This document shows positions 1 through 11,666 of a DNA stretch of 64,000 nt, one piece after another. The first letter of the stretch is position 1; every line of letters starts with the position of its first letter. The DNA is taken from positions 504,501 through 568,500 of the forward strand of contig JARFJB010002472.1 in the NCBI GenBank assembly GCA_036346205.1. Reading direction: 5' to 3'. Under the pieces are notes generated by a model, which searched no databases, had not been told where the DNA came from, and was given only the letters and a program-made list of their open reading frames with translations. A program made the translations under genes and the position numbers. The DNA is from Vesta saturnalis (taxonomy: Eukaryota > Arthropoda > Insecta > Coleoptera > Lampyridae).

Positions 1-722
1 CGTTTTAGAAGTTTTCAAGCTATAAATAATAGCTAGAAATTGCATTTCGGGCATCGAGAATCATTATAACACAATCAATCAATTAGTAAAAACGTCTTTT
101 TTGATTTGATTTGAAATTCCTCATACTTAGATAACGATTAGAAGCGGATACTATTCTCCCAAAAAAGCACTATACAGCTAATTAAATATTCTTTTACGTA
201 ACCGTCTGCAATTTAGAAATTTTTCCAATCCATAAATAATAACTAGAAATTACATTCCATGCGTCGAGAATCATTCTAATCATTTGATTAGTAAAAAGAA
301 TGTTCGTCAGGAATTTCCTCAATATGAAAATAATGACTAGAAAATGCCTTCCGCTCGTAAGGGTGTACCTTATCATTATCACTGTAAAACAGCGTCACAT
401 TCTTGTCTCCAGTGTTTTTATTAAATCTTTCAGCTACAGATATTTTTTTTTATACAAGATTATTCGTCATATTTGTCTCGCTTGTTGAAATAGGAACTTG
501 TCGTTTTTCTTAACTACCCATGAACGCTTTCAGATGCATCTATCTTCGTTTTAAGAAACCTACGCCCAAACCCTCGCGCTAAAAACAAGCCTATAGTATG
601 TAACTGCATCCACTATTGTGTTTACTTAAATCTTTATGTTTAGGTTACTTGCAATGTACCGGTCTTGAGTAAATTTCTCACAGTAGATTAGGCATGGTTT
701 TTATAGCAGCACTTAATATATG
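1..722. other. AT-rich sequence, nothing recognised
   Basis: No protein motif, RNA gene or terminal repeat was recognised. Short open frames on both strands (around 194-488) overlap each other and show no family resemblance, so I take them as chance. Positions 15-80 and 200-280 resemble each other (both hold TAAATAATAACTAGAAATT-like stretches followed by GCRTCGAGAATCATT), which suggests an old local duplication. Confidence 0.5.
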
Positions 723-730
723 CTTTAGGG

Positions 731-3073
731 CAGCGGTGTACAACCTTTCCCTGATGTGGCCATTTAAAATTTAATTATTCTGGCGGGCCGCATAATACAT
801 TATTTAAATTATATAATTTGGAATTAACAAAAACATTTATTGTGAAAAACTAGTTTAATACATATACGTATAAAAAACAAAAGCACATTTTGATTAGTGT
901 AGTAGTCAGTATGGGCGTTGATGCTGCATCTTAGAAACTGAATGATTTATACAGGTTGGATGTTAGTAGTGTGCAATCTCATAATTGCATTCAAATTTTC
1001 ATCTGTTAGCCGGTTTCGATGAACTGATTTATTTAACTTCATTATTGAAAATGTTTGTTCGCATATATATGTACTTGCAACAAACATGCACATATTGCCG
1101 CTTGATTCCACAACATTGGATAATTTGCCTTTGAAGACATTTATAAAAGTTAAGTAAGTTCCTTCTTTATGCTTGAATTTCAGTTCATGATTATTGTGAA
1201 GATCGATAAGTTCTAACTGCAAATCTGGTTTTACGTCTTCGAATGAAACATCAAATGGGTTGGCAAAAGTTCTAACTAGCAATTTGTCTCGTTGAAATTC
1301 CTCAAATCTCTCTTCAAATGATTTTTGTACCTCTCGATGTGGAAAGCATATTTTACAGAACTAATATTATACTTTTAAACACATTGCTGCAATTGGGAAA
1401 ATGATTAGTGTTATTATTCAAAAGATTTGAAAGGAATAAGCGCAATTTTGTTTGAAATGCTGCAATATTGTCTGCAAGATGTGATACAAATTGATCTTTT
1501 CCTTGGAGCTTAAGATTCAACCCATTTAAATGAGCAGTAATGTCGGTTAAAAATGCCAAGTCACATAACCATACATCACTTTCAAGATAATCGACTGACT
1601 GGCCTTTGTCAATAAGAAAAATTTTGATTTCATCGATCAAGTCTAAAAACGTTGTAACACCTTCCTCTGCTCAGCCATCGAACTTCAGTATAAAAAGTAG
1701 GCCTCCATGCTCGGCTTCAATTTCATCAAGAAAACTTTTGAATTGTCTATGATTTAGACCGCGTGACCTAATAAAATTTACAACTTTTACGTCACCCATA
1801 ACCTTCTTAAGACCTAGAATTTGGCCTATCAAATTCTGCTGATGAATTATGCAATGATACTTTATTAGCTCTTGTGTTAATCCTAATTCTTGTATATGTT
1901 TTTCAAGAAGTGTCACCATTCCTTTATGACGGCCAACCATGGCGAGCGCACCATCAGTAACTATTCCAACCAGTTTTGACAGTTCCATGCCATGTTTTTC
2001 AATACTTTGAAGTAATCCTCGCAATAAATCAGACCTCGTTGTCTGTCCGTGCAGTGATTGAAATTCTAAAAGTTCTTCATATATTTCAAAATCATCAGTA
2101 ACCCCACGCGCAAAAATACACATTTGAGCTGTTGATCTAATGTCAGTAGATTCATCCACAGCAAGTGAATAATATATACATCTTTGAAATATATCACAAA
2201 ATTTAGCTTCAATGTTTTCTGAAATATCTATTACGCGACGTTGCACTGTCATCCGGTTCAAACTGACTGCATTAAAGTTTTTACACAATTTTACAACATA
2301 ATTTTTGTGATGCAGTAACTAAACACGTTTTTACAAAATCACCATCGGTAAATGGTTTGAATTTTAACTATTAAATTAGCTATATCAAAACTTACTTCAA
2401 CTGCTTGTTCCAAATCGTTACTATTTTCACAAAAGATTTTGTTGAGTCTTTAATGAACGGCATAGTGACGCAACCTTTTGTTTTCTAAGTTCTCCTGTAA
2501 ATTTCTGATTAAAATCCTTATGTTTAGTTCCAAAGTGTCGCTTGAGATTGTATTCTTTAGGAACACTTATGTTTTGTTGCAAATTAAGCACACGATACAA
2601 TTTTGTTTTCTATAAAACAGTATTGTTCAGTCCATTTTCTTGAAACAACCTTCGTTCATCTTCTAAAGATCGTTGTTTCATCGGTGGTTTGTTAGACATA
2701 TTGTCAACAAAACAAATATGAATGCTGAACGCACAAATTTAATAATATGTAGTTTTATTGTAGGCGTAACGACTTACAGTACTTCGTGTAACTACCAACT
2801 ATTAACAACCGTCCTATACGTACACGACTACACGTACAAATAACATGGCCACGCACAATGCAGGCAAAGACACGAATTCCGATGAAGATACCGAATGGGT
2901 TCGGTTATTCCTGAGATTCACCGGTGGATGCTACTAAAACTAAAATATCAAAACATTTACTTACTTCATTTATTTTTAAACAAATTCTGAATTTTATTGT
3001 AATAATTCGGATGTGTTTAACGGGCCCAAAAATACGTTCAAGGGTGCATGCGGCCGCGGGTTGTGCATCGCTG
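731..3073 (-). mobile_element. hAT-superfamily DNA transposon, complete ends
   Basis: The left end CAGCGGTGTACAACC (731-745) and the reverse complement of the right end, CAGCGATGCACAACC (3059-3073), form 15-bp terminal inverted repeats with two mismatches. The element is flanked on both sides by CTTTAGGG (723-730 and 3074-3081), the 8-bp target duplication expected of hAT. The CAGNG start with GC-rich subterminal blocks is typical of hAT elements of the Charlie/SPIN type. Length is 2,343 bp, with a decayed transposase on the minus strand. Confidence 0.95.
947..2699 (-). pseudogene. hAT transposase, BED-finger type (ZBED/GTF2IRD2-like), decayed
   Basis: Reading right to left, an ATG at 2699 starts a basic N-terminus, followed by a BED zinc finger around 2600-2500. 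There CLICNKT lies in one frame and VPKEYNLKRHFGTKH in another, so the finger is frameshifted. Next is a long open part (2288-1671) with LAVDESTDIRSTAQ and KYHCIIHQQNL, hallmarks of the transposase family from which vertebrate FAM200/ZBED/GTF2IRD2 proteins derive. It breaks at a stop just where the RWLSRG motif is expected, resumes at 1640-1353, and ends with the C-terminal dimerisation region (1282-947, EQTFSIMKLNKS, NRLTDENLNAIMR). Several stops and frameshifts make it inactive. It lies wholly inside the hAT ends and would bind and cut them if intact. Confidence 0.9.
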
Positions 3074-3081
3074 CTTTAGGG

Positions 3082-3655
3082 CATGTTTATAAAGCTAAAA
3101 ACCTTTTTGGGTTGATGTATTTTTAAGGAAATAGAACCTGTATGTAAGTAAAATCATCTATGTAATAGTATGATCCACCTCTTACAGGTAAATTTTCGTT
3201 GTGTTTAAAAAGATAGTGTTTCTAAAAAAGAGCCTAATATACTTAACTTAATTATGTACCTTTTTGATAGAGGTAATTCAGCTGAGATAGAGCCTGTACG
3301 TGGATCGTATATGAAATTTCTTGTTTTACGAAACTATACATTTACTTTTTGTAAAATAATGTATTTTAATTTAAATTTCAATTTCAATTTAAAGGAATCA
3401 GCATCATGAAAATTAAAATCATATGTAATATCTTGTCAAAACATCCATAATAAATAAAATATTAAAACCTATCGGTCTTCTACGTTATCTACCTGTTAAC
3501 AAAAATACATCTTAATCAGATGACGCTTTTTTATTCTGAGTGTAGATTTATAAACGTAATATAAATGTTGTATATACAAATATTTTTGAAATATCATCTG
3601 TATACGAATAATACAAGGTCGGCTTTAAACAACCTTGCAAAATGTAATTTAATTG
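3082..3655. other. Spacer between hAT and piggyBac, nothing recognised
   Basis: AT-rich sequence without recognisable coding or repeat structure. Confidence 0.5.
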
Positions 3656-3659
3656 TTAA

Positions 3660-6179
3660 CCTTCGCCGTCCCAAAATAAGTTTAAAACATGGGTTCCCAA
3701 AACCGAGTCAAAATTGACCCAAGTTCAAAATGTTGGAATTATTTCCATTTTATACTTTTGCAGCGTATTCTATATATTTTCGTCTTAAGAATGGAATTAA
3801 ACCAAACAAACTCAAAACCAATAAATTTATTCTACAAAAAAGTTACTATAAATGATTGGACACAAACAATAAAATAGAAAGAGCCAAGAGCACATTCGAA
3901 CAAAATGTCAAAGTACTTCCTCAAAACCTGCAAATATTGTTTGGTTGTTGGTATTTTGGCAATAAACGTTAATATACTATTTCACCTTTATAATGGTTCT
4001 CCATCTTCATCTTTTTGACAGTAATGACAAGTAATCTGCTTCTTTTCGATAATGGTGCTATGTTTTGTACATACAAATTTGTGGCATAAATCACACTTAT
4101 TAGAAAATTTATTGTCATTACCACGACACTGATGACAGCGGCCTCTTTTTTTCCCTGCGTATCAATATCTTCTTTGGCCTTTTTTGCAAGTTGTATTCCG
4201 GTACTTTCTATTGCACAACAAGTGGCTCTAGAAAATCCTCTTTCGTCCTGTATAATTTGATTACTTCGTCGTAGGATATTGTCATTAGCCAGCGATGAGC
4301 CAAGTTCTTCAAGAAATGGCTTCCTTCTGATGTTTATTGATGATTGGCTTAACCAGTTAGGATTTTTATTTTCGATATTACAAATGCATTGTAACAGGCA
4401 ATGTCAAGAAAATTTAGAAAGAGCCGCAGAGGACATCTTCTTGTGGCTCTTTTGGTTGAATATTCACGTACTATTTTGTCCAAAACGTCTACGCCACTTT
4501 CTGTATCATTGTAAGAAAGAATAATTTCTGGCTTGAACTTTTGTCTTCTCCTGCTATTTCGTGTTCATGGTGAAGCGAAGATAGCAATACCACGAATTTT
4601 TAGGTTTAGTAACATAGGAAACTAATGTCACGTCCTTTCCAAATCTAAAATCGGATGAAAACGTTGCACGGGAACCAATATCCAAAAGGCATTTTGGTAT
4701 GTCTTTTCTATTTTTACGCAAAGTTCCAATCAATGTTAGATTTTTGACAATAATTCTTCAGCCAGCGTAATGTCAGTGAAAAATGATCGGTTGTAATGTT
4801 TCGACCACTTCCATACCAATGACTTCTGATTTCTTTCAACGGCATTTCCTTCTTTTCCCAAGTAAACTTGGAAATTGCATCAAAAGAAATTTTCTGCATA
4901 GCAGAGTGCCCAAACTTTTATCCCATATTTACTGGGTTTACTTGGGATATACACTCTGAATGGACAACGCCCTCTAAAGGAGACCAGTTGCTCATCGATG
5001 GTTCCGCAAGCCGATGGAGAGTACGATTCTCGACAGTTTTTTGCTAAGATATCAGCCACTTCCCGAAGGGGGGCTAGTTTATCTTCCTCTTTTCGTTGGG
5101 GTCTTGTATGTAAATCATCAAACGGATAAATCGTAGTATATCTTGGAATCTACTTCTGCTCATAATATATAGGTCGATTGAAAGACAGATTGCTTGTTGA
5201 CCATAAGTTATGTGTATTTTCTCTAGATTCTCTAAATCGACCAGTAAGTATAAGTATTGCAAAGAAAGCGTTAATTTCTGTTGCATCGACATTCACCCAC
5301 GGCAATTTCAATTCGTTTCCACTTTTCTGGTTATGCGAGTTTACAAAATTATTTGCTCTTTGATTAGTATATTTTACAATTATGTCTATCATTTCTTTTG
5401 AAATAAATAACTTGAAACAATCAATCACTGACACTATGTTTTTGCTTTTATCTGTAAGACCTTTGTCTTGTCGAACAAATTCAGAAACTCTCTTCCTACC
5501 TTTTTTGGGAGCTAGATACTTCCAAGTGCGGCCAGCCACAACGATATCACCATCGGAATGTTCCTCATCAATGTTGTTGTCACTGTCGTCTTCTTGATCA
5601 GACATAACCACACTTTCATTTTCTAAAACTTCAAGTGGAATATTTCCCTCATGTTCTTCGAGAATATCATCGGTTTCTGATATATCACTATCTTCAAAAG
5701 GCACATAGGCATCATCTGAATCATCCATCAGCGCTTCATAAAGTTCTTTTCAGACAAACGTCTTTTACGCACCAAATCCATAGTTATAAAAATGCGGTTT
5801 CACCACTGTAAATATAGCATTATAAAAAACACCTTTGAACCACTGCATTGTATGGTCAACTGATCAGCATAAAACACAAAATCGGATGACAGGGAATGCA
5901 CGATATTACAAACAGTTGTGAAATATCTTACAGCGCATGATCCAAATCACATATTCATTGTACCGTGGAATCCCAAAATCGGGTCATTGCTGACCCACAC
6001 CAACAAATATTATTTATACGAAAAAAACAATGGATTTGAGATTCCCTATAAATGTATTAAATGTCTTACAAAAGTAGGCGAATTCTCAAAAGGAGAATTA
6101 ATTTAAAAACAATCTGTGAAAACTATTGACGTTTTTGTCTTTTCTGGGTCAGCGGTGACCCTGTTTCGGACGGCGAAGG
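3660..6179 (-). mobile_element. piggyBac transposon 1, complete ends in TTAA
   Basis: A perfect 12-bp inverted repeat, CCTTCGCCGTCC at 3660-3671 and its complement at 6168-6179, is flanked on both sides by TTAA (3656-3659 and 6180-6183), the invariant piggyBac target. Length is 2,520 bp, with a near full-length transposase pseudogene on the minus strand. A subterminal inverted motif, GGGTCA-N4-TGACCC, occurs at 6146-6161 and 5981-5996, with a diverged copy at 3705-3720. Confidence 0.96.
3988..5781 (-). pseudogene. piggyBac transposase (PGBD-type), frameshifted
   Basis: The region is about 598 codons, the normal size for this family. It starts at an ATG at 5781 (MDLVRKRRLSEK); a one-base shift near 5750 leads into an acidic N-terminal region and the transposase domain start (5728-5150: MIDIIVKYTNQRA, ILILTGRFRES). 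A second shift near 5160 continues as MSRSRFQDILRFIR. The first catalytic Asp is in GTIDEQLVSFRGRCPF (about 5010-4970). YGSGRNITTDHFSLTL (about 4835-4770) marks the second catalytic region. The C-terminus is a cysteine-rich zinc-binding domain (about 4140-4010) with CHQC, CDLCHKFVCTKH and CHYC, ending at TAA 3988-3990. Catalysis is cut-and-paste at TTAA. Frameshifts and stops make it non-functional. Confidence 0.93.
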
Positions 6180-6183
6180 TTAA

Positions 6184-6834
6184 CCTTTCAGTAGGTTATG
6201 GATCCATTAATATGAAGCGTTAATAACTTTATATAGGTACCACTGTAAATAAAAATGCGCTACCAAGCAATAGTGTTATAAACTATTGAAAGGTCAGCTG
6301 TTAAGGTATGCAGTGAAGGTCGTCTTAATTACTTGTAGAAGGTTATAACATACATGTGAAATTTAAAATAAAAGTATAACATTTTTAAGCTAATTATACA
6401 GTAGTTTATAATAATAAAAGCCTATTACAATTACATTGTAAAACAAAAAAAGAAAAACAGCCATCTATATCAAAATTATATTATTAGATAAACATTAATT
6501 ATTGCTTGCTTGTTAATAACGGTACTGGAAAAGTTTGTATAAATTCAGTTAAAATTACATATATCATGCTCAATACTGTTTCTCAAGGTAAAATAAGTAT
6601 GCTGTTGTAATTTCGTATATAAACACGCAGCCTACAAATGAGTATTAATTGAAATATTTTTAATAACAATTTTCTTAGCATAATAGACATAAATCAATAC
6701 ACGTAAACACAAAAATGTACATTTTTATAGTCTGAGGTCAAATTAAAATCATCGAAAAAGACCTAATTACAAGCCCCACCAGAATGGCTGAGCTGGCACC
6801 ACAATAAAAAATGATCTACAAGATAATTACTAGA
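6184..6834. other. AT-rich spacer, nothing recognised
   Basis: No coding motif or clear repeat was seen between piggyBac 1 and the CCCTAA-like minisatellite. Confidence 0.5.
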
Positions 6835-6835
6835 A

Positions 6836-7000
6836 AATAACCCTAGCTCTAAACGCACAACCCCAAACCCCAGCCCTAGCCCTAAATACAGCCCTAACCC
6901 TAGTTCAACCCTAGCTCTAAACACAACCCGAAGCCCCAGTTCAGCCCCCACCCCTAAATACAGACCTAAGCCCCAGTTTAACCCTAGCCCTAAATACACC
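6836..7000. repeat. Degenerate CCCTA/CCCTAAATACA minisatellite
   Basis: Irregular repetition of CCCTAGCCCTAAATACA, AACCCTAGTTCA and AGCCCCAGTT over about 165 bp. It resembles telomere-like CCTAA units but is interrupted and has a longer, unequal period, so it is better called a degenerate minisatellite than an interstitial telomere. The open frame on the minus strand through it (GLGLNWGLGLYLG-like) is a by-product of the repeat. Confidence 0.75.
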
Positions 7001-7119
7001 CCTCACGTTAGCAGTTAAAAAAAAAAACGATAAAAAGTTTCTGTCAAAGGACTCTTAATACAGCCAAAAGGAAAAACCATAAAATAAGACCGACAAAAAA
7101 TTGCTGACAAAAAAACGGC

Positions 7120-7445
7120 CTAACTGTCAAAAAGGCCCTTAATACCACCAATAATAATAATCAGGGTTAAAAATTCCATCAAGGACCGCAAAAGGTCGCC
7201 GAAAAGAAACCATGAAAAATAAGGGTGAAAAAATACCCCCTTCACGTGAATCTGATAAAAACAAAAAGGTCTTAATTAAGGATGAAGTTTCCATCAAGGG
7301 TTGGAAAAAGGCATCCGAAAACAAGCCATTAAAAATAAGGGTGAAAAAAATTGCTGTCGAAAAGACCTTAATTAGGAATGAAAATTCCAGCAAGGGGTTG
7401 AAAAAGGCCTCCGAAAAGAAACCATAGGGGTGGAAAATACGGTCT
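7120..7445. repeat. Imperfect ~100-bp tandem repeat, about three units
   Basis: Three diverged units share the blocks CTTAATTANGGATGAA, CCATCAAGG, AAAAAGGC-TCCGAAAA, AAGCCAT and AAATAAGGGTGAAAAA. Unit starts at about 7138, 7271 and 7367 give uneven spacing (133 and 96 bp). TTCACGTGAA occurs once inside and TCTCACGTGGG at the end. Open frames through it on both strands follow the repeat phase and are not taken as genes. Confidence 0.65.
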
Positions 7446-7788
7446 CTCACGTGGGCGTATAAAAAGTGAAAGGTGGGTTTTCCCCAGAAAATCCAAGATG
7501 GCGGCCAAAGGTGTCCGTTTACTACTTTTGATAAAATAACACTGTTGAAAACGGTTTAACTTAGTTTTATTGCGTTGAGATCGTTGTTGTTATTTGAATT
7601 GTACTTATTTTAAGTTATTTTTATTACCAACACTTCGCGGGTTGTCTTTTGGGTTTGTTTAGTTAATTTATAATTAGAATTCATCAACCAGTATATCGAT
7701 GGAAAGGCAAAATTTTACAAACGAAGAAAAGTTCGATATGTTAACATATTACATTTTGTCCCACAGAAATTGTGTACGAAGGCCACTA

Positions 7789-8901
7789 TTTATATTTTGA
7801 GCCTTGGCAACACTGATTGCAGTTAGGTGCCGTTTTACGTTTCCATAGAAACGTCTGACATTGTTGACAATAGCATACTTCAAACTTCTTGTCAATAGCG
7901 TTATTTGTGTTGTTTACGGTTACATGAAGATTGCGTGTCAGCAAATAAATGTAATTAAGTCCTAAAAATGTTCGTGCGATGATTTATTACAATTTTCGAC
8001 GTGGATTATCAAGGCAATAGTGCGTCGATCAACTTACTTCCACATTTCGCGATGAAGCTCCATCGTTTGTCACTGTGAAATGCTGGTATAACGATTTTAA
8101 TCGTGACCGCCTTTCGCTCACTGGTGAAATTCGGGAAGGTCGTCCAAAATCAGTTGTTATTCAAGAAAACATTCAGGCTGTGCCAAAACTAATAATGCAA
8201 GATCGCCATGCGACATACTGTGAAATTGAGGGAACCCTAGGCATTAGTTCCACCAGCATATATAAAATATTACATGCTCAAGAAATACAACCGCGGTGCT
8301 TCAAAAGACGTATATAAGATTGTAACAGGTGACGAATCACGCATATGTGCATACTATCCGGAAAGTAAGCAGCAATCGACTGTGTGGGTGTGTCAGGATG
8401 AACCAAATCCAGCAAAAGTTGTTCGCGCACGAAGCACATCGAAACAAATAGTCGCCTGTTTTTTCTGAAAAACTGATTATGTGGCAACTGTGCCTTTAGA
8501 GGAACGTAGAACGGGCAATTCTGAATGGCACACAACCATTTGTTTGCCGGAGGTATTCGGTGAAATGTGTAAAACAAACAAGTGCCGTTAGATCGTTCTT
8601 CATCACATCTTGTCTAACAACCGATTATTTGAACACTAAAAAATTCGAATTGATGGGTCATCCGCCGTAGAGTCCTGATTTGGCACAAAATGACTTCTTG
8701 TTGCCGAATGTCAAGAATAAATTGCTTGTAGAACGATTTTGGCCGGCGGAAGAAGCCGTTGATGCGTTCAAAAACCATTCTATGGAGGTCTCAAGAAGAT
8801 TGGTTAAAAATGCTGTGATAAATAGAGAATATTTCGAAAAACAATAAAACAATTTTGAATGATAAATTACTGTTTTTTCATTGTTAGGCTCAAAATATAA
8901 A
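7789..8901 (+). mobile_element. mariner element nested in the DUF4817 transposase
   Basis: A perfect 16-bp inverted repeat, TTTATATTTTGAGCCT (7789-7804) and its complement (8886-8901), is flanked by TA on both sides (7787-7788, 8902-8903). Removing the element plus one TA brings the two halves of the DUF4817 transposase back into one frame (VRRPLMTLLFTELM), which fixes both boundaries exactly. Length is 1,113 bp with a mariner transposase relic. Confidence 0.95.
7979..8847 (+). pseudogene. mariner transposase (SETMAR-like), deleted and frameshifted
   Basis: The sequence reads AMIYYNFRRGLSRQ, then stop, then CVDQLTSTFRDEAPSFVTV, and FNRDRLSLTGEIREGRPKS (about 8095-8148), GISSTSIYKILH (to about 8276): the paired helix-turn-helix half of insect mariners. 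The linker before the catalytic domain is missing (an in-family deletion of a few dozen codons with a frame change). MLKKYNRGASKD then follows at 8274, with VTGDES (first catalytic Asp) and STVWVCQDEPNPAKVVRARS. A stop follows CFF near 8466. The second-Asp region (VLHH...) is scrambled near 8600 and the third-Asp region (AQNDF) is degraded near 8685. It ends INREYFEKQ with TAA at 8845-8847. Inactive. Confidence 0.9.
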
Positions 8902-9875
8902 TAATGACACTTCTATTTACTGAGCTGATGAATTTGGATAAATATCCTGAATGGAGGCAATCTGGTGAATCCATTTTTAGACGTTTGGAATATAATTTAA
9001 AAGAATTTGACTCATTTACAAAACCTGTTCTATCCCGTCAAAAACAATCTGATAACGAACAAGCTAATGCCTTTTTACAATCCGTTGTTGAAAACCCTGA
9101 AATATCGACATTACGAATTTAACATGGTAGCTAATTCTACAGCACAATTAATTTTAAATAAATTAAATAAATTTCATCCATATAAATTTCGAGTTTGTCG
9201 GGGTGTTAGACCAGCAGATCAGGAGCGGCGAGCAGATTTTTGCGAATGGTATACTAGAAAATATATAATAATAATATATATAATATATAATATATAATAG
9301 ATCTAAATTTTCCTTTTAAAATAATTACATCTGATGAAAGCACGATAACCAACAATGGGCATTTTAACCGACGTAACAAACATTATTGGGCAAAACAAAA
9401 TCTTTATTTAAAAAAAGAATCAAGACATCAACATCGATTTGGATTTAATATGTGCATGGGCATTTTGGGATGAAGAATAATAGGACCTCTTATTTACCAC
9501 AACAACGATATCTGAACTTCCTAAGGACTAATTTGGAAAATGCCTTGGATGATAGTTCTCTAGCACTTGTTAACAACAGTTGGTTTCAACAAGATGGTGC
9601 CCCAGCACATAACACAAGAAATGTACAGGTCTATCTGTTATTGCGGTTTACAGGAAAATGGACTGGAACTTGCACTGCAGTAGCTTAGTTGGCCCGATCA
9701 CCTGATTTAAGTGTATGATGGGAGTTTTGAAAATGAAGAGCTCTGGTTAGCATCGGCTATGGCAGCAGTTAATAAAATTTCGCCAAAAATGCTAGAGCGT
9801 GTATTGAATTCTCCAGTAAAGAGAGCTTACCTGTGTCTAGAAAATAACGGCAACCTATTTGAACAGTTACTGTAA

Positions 9876-10261
9876 TTATTTAACTTTAATTAAATAGGTC
9901 TAAAAGCTCGGAGTTGTTAAATTGGTACACAAAAAAATATTATCATATACTAATATTAATCCGAATTTTTATTAAAAATTAGCTTCAAAACCATAATGGT
10001 TAAATTCGTAATAAAAAATACTATCGAATACAGGGTGTTTCGTTGGTTGCGGTGATATAAAAAAATAAAGTTGATGATGGCTTATCTGAGACGAAACGGC
10101 GAATAAACATTCTGAAAACGCTATCTATTAGAATTCAAAAAGTGACAATGAACCTTTGGTTTTTTAAAATTTTTTTAAATAAATGCAGGAATTACGAAAA
10201 ACGAATCTATCAAGAATTGGGCCACAATATTTTTTTAAATTATATTATATTACAGCAACTG
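9876..10261. other. Spacer with a MITE-like terminus at 10029
   Basis: TACAGGGTGTTTCGTTGG at 10029-10046 has the TA + CAGGGTGT form shared by the DUF4817/MITE termini elsewhere in this window (12589, 35846, 62661). It faces rightward, so it is the left end of a separate truncated copy, not the right end of the upstream transposon. No partner end was found. Confidence 0.45.
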
Positions 10262-10480
10262 TGGCTTAACCCACCTTCCAATACTATCCTAACCGCACCT
10301 ATCCTTAATCCCGCAATGCATATGTATTTAATGTAGGTTTGTTTGGAATCCATGACTGAAGGAGCTTGGAAAGCTCAACCAGCCCGCCCTCATCCTTGAG
10401 TAGGAAATGAAACACGTTGCCATTACCTTTCCTTTTTCCACCTTTTTGCAGCTCGTCCTATGGCTTATTTTAATCTACGG
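10262..10480 (+). repeat. Dispersed repeat: 3' part of the SINE at 48430
   Basis: GAAGGAGCTTGGAAAGCTCAA, GGAAATGAAACACGTTGCC and TTACCTTTCCTTTTT (10358-10438) match the block at 48793-48875 in order and spacing. The preceding CTATCCTAACCGCACCTATCC (10280-10300) matches the body at about 48670-48690. The tRNA-like head and the (TA)n tract of the other copy are missing here, so this is a 5'-truncated copy. Confidence 0.7.
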
Positions 10481-10489
10481 TAGTTGTAA

Positions 10490-11660
10490 ACAAACAAATA
10501 TTCTTTAAATTCAATTACAGAAATCAATACTCGTATTGTCAAAATCTGTATAAAAATGTATGTTTTATTTTACTCTATAAAACATCCTGCTATCGACCTT
10601 CTGTTTGGGAACAATAACTTTTGGCAAAGACTGAAGCATTTATTATTAATCTAAGTGTTAATTTGTATTAGTTTAAAAAATAACTGGGTTATTAAGCTTA
10701 TTGGCACTGGTACTTCCAATTATTCGCAACAAAGTTAAATGTTACAAAAAAAATTTATAAACGAACATTTACAGGCCAATTTAATTTTTATTTTGAAAGT
10801 GAATATTGTATAGAATAACATGTAACATTTTTAATTTCGATAATAAAAAGATGCCTATTAAATTAAGCTCATTATGCTTTTTTAAATGCCTGAAAGAGAT
10901 GTATTAAATCATAATTAGTTTTGTATAAAGCTTTTTCAATAAGGTACATAAAAGCGGATTGATTATGTATGTATAGATTCAAAGTTAAATAATAAAGGGA
11001 GTCAAATTATTTAGTATAACAGAGTATTGAATTCGAAATTCCCATTTTAAATAAATACTAAGATACAAGCAAATAAACAGCATTGAATGCGAAATGTATC
11101 TAATTGTAGAAGTTTCAGAAACTTTTGGAGGAATAGTGTTTTACAGATGAATGACAATTAATTGGCAATTGGGCATTGTGTTTTATCAAACGATAGCAGT
11201 GCATTTTTGATTAATTATTACTAGGCCTATTTATAATTTAGTGGAATGATTTAAAGTAAATGGAAACAGCTTCTAAACTATTTAGTGATTCTATAAAACT
11301 AATTTGTCAGTGATCTTAGTAATCCTGTATTAAAATTATGAGATTCTGCGTTTGATACTCTCTTTAGTAGTGAGTGTAAATGATAAGAGATAGAATATTA
11401 TCAAATTTCAAATGTTTTTATTACAGTAAGGTTATTTTAACATTGACAAATTGTATTTGTATTAAACACTACCACACGCCCCCACTATTGAGGATACTAA
11501 AATTTTCATCATAACGTATTTCAAAGAATAAAACTGAATTGCTTTAAATTAAAATGCTTATTCTGATATAAAGATCTTCTAAAGCCACGTGCGTATCAAA
11601 AGCATCGTAAAGGGTTTACTCAAATCAAATTTTAAGACTTCTTTAACTTCATATAAAATA
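10490..11660. other. AT-rich sequence, nothing recognised
   Basis: No motif, RNA gene or terminal repeat was seen. Confidence 0.5.
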
Positions 11661-11666
11661 TCTGGT

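Larger units (their letters stand above)
7699..9875 (+). pseudogene. Tc1/mariner-superfamily transposase, DUF4817 type, split by a nested mariner
   Basis: An ATG at 7699 begins MERQNFTNEEKFDMLTYY, the helix-turn-helix start of the insect DUF4817 transposase family. The frame is interrupted at 7788 by a mariner and resumes at 8904 (LLFTELMNLDKYPEW, FRRLEYNLKEF). A frameshift near 9110 is followed by HPYKFRVCRGVRPADQERR (about 9170-9232). The catalytic core carries TSDES (first Asp, about 9330-9345), NNGHFNRRNKHYW, and WFQQDGAPAHNTR (second Asp, about 9580-9620). Around 9690 the WPPRSPD region is broken and partly deleted. The end is GNLFEQLL with TAA at 9873-9875, the usual family C-terminus. 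The transposase cuts at TA sites. Stops, shifts and the insertion make it dead. The outer ends were not located. Confidence 0.88.

Noticed and set aside
6763..7450. Repeat-rich reading frames on both strands
   Set aside because: They follow the period of degenerate tandem repeats and have no start or family support.
10029..10060. Right terminus of the 7699-9875 transposon
   Set aside because: CAGGGTGT faces the wrong way for a right end.
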